From Zygnema cylindricum (Eukaryota; Streptophyta; Zygnematophyceae; Zygnematales; Zygnemataceae): a DNA stretch of 44,076 nucleotides. The notes below the pieces were generated by a model, which was not told the origin of the DNA, ran no database searches, and was given only the letters and a program-made list of their open reading frames with translations. The stretch lies in assembly GCA_037447655.1 (NCBI GenBank), contig JBBHKE010002121.1, forward strand, positions 1-44,076, read 5' to 3'. A program made the translations under genes and the position numbers. The stretch's first letter is position 1, and every line of letters starts with the position of its first letter. Shown here piece by piece: positions 40,012 through 44,076 of the stretch.

Positions 40012-41147
40012 GCGATAACTTGTTCTCACATGTTCAAGCGTCGAACATGTGAACATAGACTATAGCGGCTACAATATGGGAATGTGTATCCAAATTAGCG
40101 TTATGTGTATAAATTAGAGGTTTTTTTTTTTTGGCGAAAGGCCTTGAACCCAAATTAGAGTTAATAACAGTAATTTTTTATTACGCTAATTATTTATTAA
40201 CGCCACTAGTGATTCATGATTGTACTAATTCATTTCGTTTCGACTAAGTTGTAGTACTATTTTTATTGAATGTTTTTTTTTTTACTGTAAAGTCAAAGTC
40301 GGTCAACGCATTTTATAAACAATACATTAGTTCTATGCGCATATTCATTATGTTTTTCACGTTTCATGCGTTCTTTTTATGCATGTGGTACCTCTATGTT
40401 AAAAACTGTCCGAATTTGCATAATTGACGCTATTTAAACCATAGCTAGATTAGCGTAAAGGAAAAAATATTATGGTTAATTCTATTTTATGTTCGGGGGT
40501 CAAAATTACGCCTTTTGTTGACCTTCGTGGTTTATCGTACTTTTTTTGATTGTTTTTGTTGGGAGACCTCACTCTTTTGTCCTTAACTTCTTTTTTTCGT
40601 TAGCATTTACCCGTGGCTTTAAAGCAAATACAATCTTCTATCATTTCCTCGATCTTGGGGATTCTCGGGGATTTAAAGTTGAGTTTTGGTAAAGAAATTT
40701 ATATTTTAGGGTACGCTATTTTGCTGTTGGTTTTGACCATAAATAGTGTGGAAATTTTGGATGTTCGGCGTGTGATCGGGTCAAAGCAAATTTTGACAAA
40801 CCTAGAAGAGAACAAAGGCATTGTTTGCCCATCCGAGGGATGTCCTAGGGATGGTCGCTGGACCTTCTTGGCCTTCTTCCCACTAGTCCTTGATATATTC
40901 AAATCATAAAATCTATATAAGAGTTTTCTTGTATAAGATTGATGATAAGAAACGAATGGGGTAGCCAGCATGTCGAAGTTATAATAGAGCACTTCTCAAA
41001 ATAGATTGAGTTGGTGGTGATTTCGAGGAAAGAGTCAAGGACCTTGGTTGTTGCCTTCTTGCAGAGGGTTTTACCAATTTGGAGCTGAAGGATCTGATTT
41101 TGTAGTAAATTATGCTAGTATGATGGACAAGTGTTTAATTTATCAAC
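40012..41147. other. AT-rich region, no gene recognised
   Basis: Two opposite-strand frames of about 97 codons overlap at 40,613-40,992, and a 65-codon frame lies at 41,048-41,245. None shows a motif, codon bias or splice context that I can support. Poly-T runs occur at about 40,122 and 40,270. Confidence 0.5.
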
Positions 41148-41190
41148 GAGACCGAGACCAAGAGACCGGTCTCTCGGTCGGTCTCTTTTT
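41148..41190 (+). other. Long GC-rich hairpin followed by T5
   Basis: GAGACCGAGACCAAGAGACC (41,148-41,167) is immediately followed by GGTCTCTCGGTCGGTCTC (41,168-41,185), its near-perfect inverted copy (one 2-nt bulge, one G-U pair), then TTTTT. The centre holds GAGACCGGTCTC. Function unknown. Confidence 0.7.
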
Positions 41191-41387
41191 CACTATTAGA
41201 GAATGTCCCCAATGTTCAAAGATCCGCTCGGACAGTGAAGAGTGAAGAATACTTTTAAAGAGTTACGCCCTCGAGGGAGATGCGTTGAATTGGTAAGAGG
41301 TTGCCATTCAATATCGAGGTGGAATGTTGTCCCCCACACTATAAGCCGCCCAAAATAAATAGGTGAGGCCCCGCCATGCTGAGCATC

Positions 41388-41480
41388 GAGCTGGTGGCAC
41401 AGTGGTTTGCGGGTTTGCAGCGTAAGTGAAAGGCCCCAGGTTCGAGCCCTGACCGGCTCAGTTTTGACCGGCTCAGTTTT
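41388..41480 (+). ncRNA. tRNA-like SINE head
   Basis: A 72-nt tRNA-like unit (41,388-41,459) has a 7-bp acceptor stem GAGCTGG/CCGGCTC (one G-U), A box TGGCACAGTGG (41,395-41,405), B box GGTTCGAGCCC (41,439-41,449) and a T arm of exact 5-7-5 geometry (one mismatch). D and anticodon arms are degenerate, and no CCA is needed in plants. The last 15 nt, GACCGGCTCAGTTTT, occur twice in tandem (41,451-41,465, 41,466-41,480), ending in T4. A tRNA-derived SINE or tRNA pseudogene is more likely than a working tRNA. Confidence 0.7.
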
Positions 41481-41649
41481 CCCCAGTATGGGACATGCCG
41501 AATCCCGGATTTCACGAAAACCTAACAAGGATGCTTTTGAGTGGGCAAAAACTTGAACGTGAGATACACTTGACGATAGAAAATCTACAAACTTCTCAAC
41601 ACCAAGTATCACCTTTGGTACTTATAGTGACGCAGTGAGACCTATGGGG

Positions 41650-41752
41650 ACATAAAGATAAGGCCATAGAGTTAAAGCCATAGAGATAAGGCCATAGAGA
41701 TAAGGCCATAGAGATAAGGTCATAGAGATAAGGCCATGGAGATAAGGATATT
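41650..41752 (+). repeat. 14-bp minisatellite
   Basis: About six units of AGATAAGGCCATAG with small variants (AGTTAAAGCCATAG, AGATAAGGTCATAG, AGATAAGGCCATGG). The period of 14 excludes a coding repeat. Confidence 0.9.
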
Positions 41753-42808
41753 GATATGGATGTAATAGCCCAAAGTTGTTCCTCCTATGGTAAGTTTGCA
41801 CTCAAACCTAGCTTTGATTCGCAATATCCATACAAACAATGACTAACACGGATTAAGAATAAGATAAAATCCAAAAGCCCCGATAAACCGTATTTGTCAA
41901 TTATACAAGTAAGTCATAATTTTATTACATTATGTCAAATTCCCAACCAAAAACGGAAGATGGTGTACGTTTAATTCTGTTGAGGATTTTACAAATTTTG
42001 GAAAACTAGTCCTTGGTGGATCTTTTTTAGGGTTTTTAGAGTTTTTTTTGGTTTTTCTAGGAGATTTAACAATCAACTACTAGTAAGAACATAAAAAACA
42101 CTTAGATAAAACTCCCACAATCCATACTGTATTTTATACTTCAAAATCTTCTCATATTTATCCTAACAAGTCACAACATTTGGCCCAAAGGCTTTATAGT
42201 AGTATTTTTTTCTTGTAGTTTATGGTTCCAATAATGTGAAACTCTGAGCTATACGAGAAATCGATTTCACTGCCGATTTCTATTTTCCTAAACATAAATA
42301 TTTTTGAGAGAAGAAATCGAGTGGAAAATCTTAGGATACGAATGCAAATTTGTTAAAGGCGAAACTTGGGGGGAGGTGGACGTTTGGTGATTGTTTTTGG
42401 TGGAGGGGAAATTGCTGCAAAAAAAAAAAAAAAACAAAAAAAAATTTAAGATTATTTTTTAACATGCTCCAATGCTGCATTCAATTGTTAAAATAGAAAC
42501 ACAGGTGAAATGAAAACCTCAAGCCTTAATTTAAAAAAATAAATAGAATAAATCTTTTTATTCCAAGATTGTTAGATTATGTGACTGAATGTTGATATCA
42601 AATACCAAAAGATAACAAAATTGAAACATTGAAAACATTGAAAATCCCCAATCTTTCAATGGAAAGCCTACGATTTCAAGAAATAAAATTATTTCCGTAA
42701 TCACAGATTTTTTTTTATGTATGCCTCTATCATAATTGATTGTGTATAATAATTAGGATATCACACTGAAATTTTAAAAATAAAGGATTTATTATCGAAA
42801 CAAAATCC
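41753..42808. other. AT-rich intergenic or intronic sequence
   Basis: No frame of note and no motif. It may be intron or 3' flank of the LRR gene on the minus strand. A15 run at about 42,419. Confidence 0.45.
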
Positions 42809-43058
42809 GAAGTTCCTTCATCCCACAATGATATCCTCTTTTTTGAATGAAAAAAAACATGTTTGTCTCTTTGTTTACATATAGTTTTCACAAGCAATTT
42901 ATTAATATAATTACGTCGATAAAGAGGAATGTAGAAGTTCCTTCATCCCACAATGATATCCTCTTTTTTGAATGAAAAAAAACATGTTTGTCTCTTTGTT
43001 TACATTTAGTTTTCACAAGCAATTTATTAATATAATTACGTCGATAAAGAGGAATGTA
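42809..43058. repeat. 125-bp tandem duplication
   Basis: GAAGTTCCTTCATCCCACAA begins at 42,809 and again at 42,934. The units are identical apart from about one base (TACATATAG against TACATTTAG), so the duplication is young. Confidence 0.95.
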
Positions 43059-43074
43059 GTTAATAATGATTATT

Positions 43075-43303
43075 TGTATAATAAGAAAAATAATAACAAC
43101 GATAATAACATAATAATAACAAGAAAAACAATAAGAGCAACAATAATAAACATAACAAACAGAAATAACAATATTAACAATAACAACAATAAAAACAACA
43201 GGAACAACAATAAAATAACAAAAATAATAACAATAACAGCAATCATAACAACTGTAAGAATTAAAACAACTAAAACAATAATTACAATAATTATAAAAAT
43301 ATA
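43075..43303. repeat. Imperfect AAC/AAT trinucleotide microsatellite
   Basis: About 225 bp of AAC, AAT and ATA units with interruptions. It lies just downstream of the LRR exon on the minus strand, inside the presumed next intron. It produces Asn- and Ile-rich frames that are not genes. Confidence 0.9.
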
Positions 43304-43315
43304 ATAGTATCCCAC

Positions 43316-43656
43316 CTTTACAAGTGAAACTGTTTGCTGGATTAAAAAACCCTTTGTCGCAGAAACATTTGGCCGTAGATTTAGAAATTGGGGTACAAAC
43401 CCCATTAGGCCCACAACTCCCTCCAGCTTGATAGGCATTGCAAAAATTATTACACTCCTTTGATGACTTTTGCTTGAAATATTTCGCTTCTCCTTTATTT
43501 TTTAAGCAATTTCCATGTTCCGAAGCTTTGCCACCATTGACTCTTAACCCATTTATAAATAAATCGGAAAAATAATTGTTGCTTATGTCAATTGTAAAAA
43601 ACCATCGGGAGTAAGAAACATTTACGATTCCGGTTAGGAAGTTATTAGAAATGTTC
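43316..43656 (-). CDS. Exon of an LRR protein: last repeats plus Cys-rich EGF-like module (partial gene)
   Basis: On the minus strand a strong splice acceptor (TTTTTTGTTTTTTCAG, ending at 43,657) is followed by an open frame from 43,655. It reads NISNNFLTGIVNVSYSRW, then FFTIDISNNYFSD (two LRR segments, N-x-F-x-G and D-I-S-N-N). Next come NCLKNKGEAKY and KECNNFCNAYQ, then GGSCGPNGVCTPIS and AKCFCDKGF, with eight Cys in about 75 residues. C-G-P-N-G-V-C and C-x-C-x-x-G-F are typical of EGF-like folds in plant receptor proteins. The exon probably ends at one of two GT donors (exon ends 43,322 or 43,316). No kinase or membrane segment is seen in the window, so receptor kinase and receptor-like protein cannot be told apart. 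No ATG: internal exon. Confidence 0.78.
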
Positions 43657-44076
43657 CTGAAAAAACAAAAAACAAGAAGATAAAAAAAGAGATAGTATCT
43701 TTTAAGGAGGATAATCGCTTTTTTTTGTTATTTAGAAAATCTAATGACTAGATCTCATTTTTAAAGACAATTCCTGAATTGTTATCGTCTTATACATCAG
43801 CAGAAAGATAATTCTTTCAATTTCTCGTGATTAATTGCATGTATTTTTGTTTTATTACAAAAAAAAAGCGAAAACGTTTTGCTTATGATGACTTTTCTGG
43901 AAGTCCAAATCTCATAGGGATTTTATTTTTCTATTTTAAAAACTTCAAAGCAGTCAAATTAACAAAGTTACTAACAATTTTTTTTTGTTTGTTAAAAACG
44001 AAAATGTTGAAAGAGAGTTGCGTCTCGATCTCGTGTAAGTCAGAAAGATAGAAAGGAAGAGGGAGAGGAAGAGGAA
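43657..44076 (-). other. Intron (partial) upstream of the LRR exon
   Basis: AT-rich, with a pyrimidine-rich tract just before the acceptor at 43,657. No second LRR exon can be supported. The purine-rich edge (GAAAGGAAGAGGGAGAGG on the plus strand) reads as pyrimidines on the gene strand. Confidence 0.55.

Noticed and set aside
40613-40992. Overlapping frames of 98 and 97 codons on opposite strands
   Set aside because: No recognisable motif and no evidence to prefer one strand.
42972-43304. 110-codon Asn/Ile-rich plus-strand frame and its 122-codon antisense partner
   Set aside because: Translations of the AAC/AAT microsatellite; the real coding signal is in another minus-strand frame.
43827-44051. 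Possible further LRR exon (minus strand N-F-V-N-L-T-A-L-K-F-L)
   Set aside because: A stop follows at once and no convincing splice sites frame it; treated as intron.
1-44076. CRISPR array, rRNA, organellar or bacterial gene clusters
   Set aside because: None seen; all direct repeats are explained by LTRs, duplications and satellites.

Overview
The window looks like repeat-rich nuclear DNA of a land plant or a close streptophyte alga. The evidence is dense nested Ty1/copia retrotransposons, primer-binding sites that match the plant form of initiator tRNA-Met, CACGTG G-boxes in the LTRs, and one intron-containing exon of a leucine-rich-repeat (LRR) protein at the right edge. No intact host gene is complete in the window. 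Nothing prokaryotic, no CRISPR array and no rRNA was seen.

Layout. Seven copia bodies, here C1 to C7, fill 1-26,953: C1 (+, 1 to about 4,900), C2 (-, 4,938-6,370), C3 (-, 6,976-9,068), an LTR stub (9,069-9,520), a PHD-finger fragment (9,524-9,682), C4 (-, 9,890-15,655), C5 (+, 15,840-17,884), C6 (-, 17,885-24,196, both LTRs about 1 kb) and C7 (-, 24,197-26,953, same family as C2). All are broken by stops, frameshifts or truncation. From 26,954 to 40,011 lies non-coding repeat DNA: a dispersed repeat (module R, then module M2), a foldback element, two LTR-only insertions, and a direct duplication of about 5.7-5.9 kb (28,317-34,012 and 34,136-40,011) separated by a 123-bp LTR relic. From 40,012 to the end the sequence is AT-rich and looks low-copy: a long hairpin, a tRNA-like SINE head, mini- and microsatellites, and on the minus strand an exon coding the end of an LRR domain plus a cysteine-rich EGF-like module.

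Main result. In every copia copy here that keeps its LTR/internal junction (C2, C4, C6, C7; three LTR families), the primer-binding site abuts the LTR and is complementary to the anticodon arm, not the 3' end, of plant initiator tRNA-Met. This is the half-tRNA arrangement known from Drosophila copia. The complement of anticodon CAU is AUG, and the gag frame runs through the site as Val-Met-Gly-Pro. The frame opens even earlier: an AUG sits exactly 24 nt upstream, inside the LTR, in the loop of a hairpin ending U5. Of nine LTR inner edges in the window, eight have this AUG at the identical distance from the edge (one has AUA), although the stem sequences differ, with several pair-preserving changes. 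So the LTR appears to encode the first residues of Gag, and hairpin, start codon and primer site form one compact module.

How the parts relate. The coding pieces follow the copia order Gag-protease-integrase-reverse transcriptase-RNase H. Related copies at several stages of decay allow comparison: an Arg replaces the usual Gly of the protease D-S/T-G motif in all four proteases, and the nonsense codons of C1 are all of the C:G to T:A type. None of the elements looks able to move by itself.
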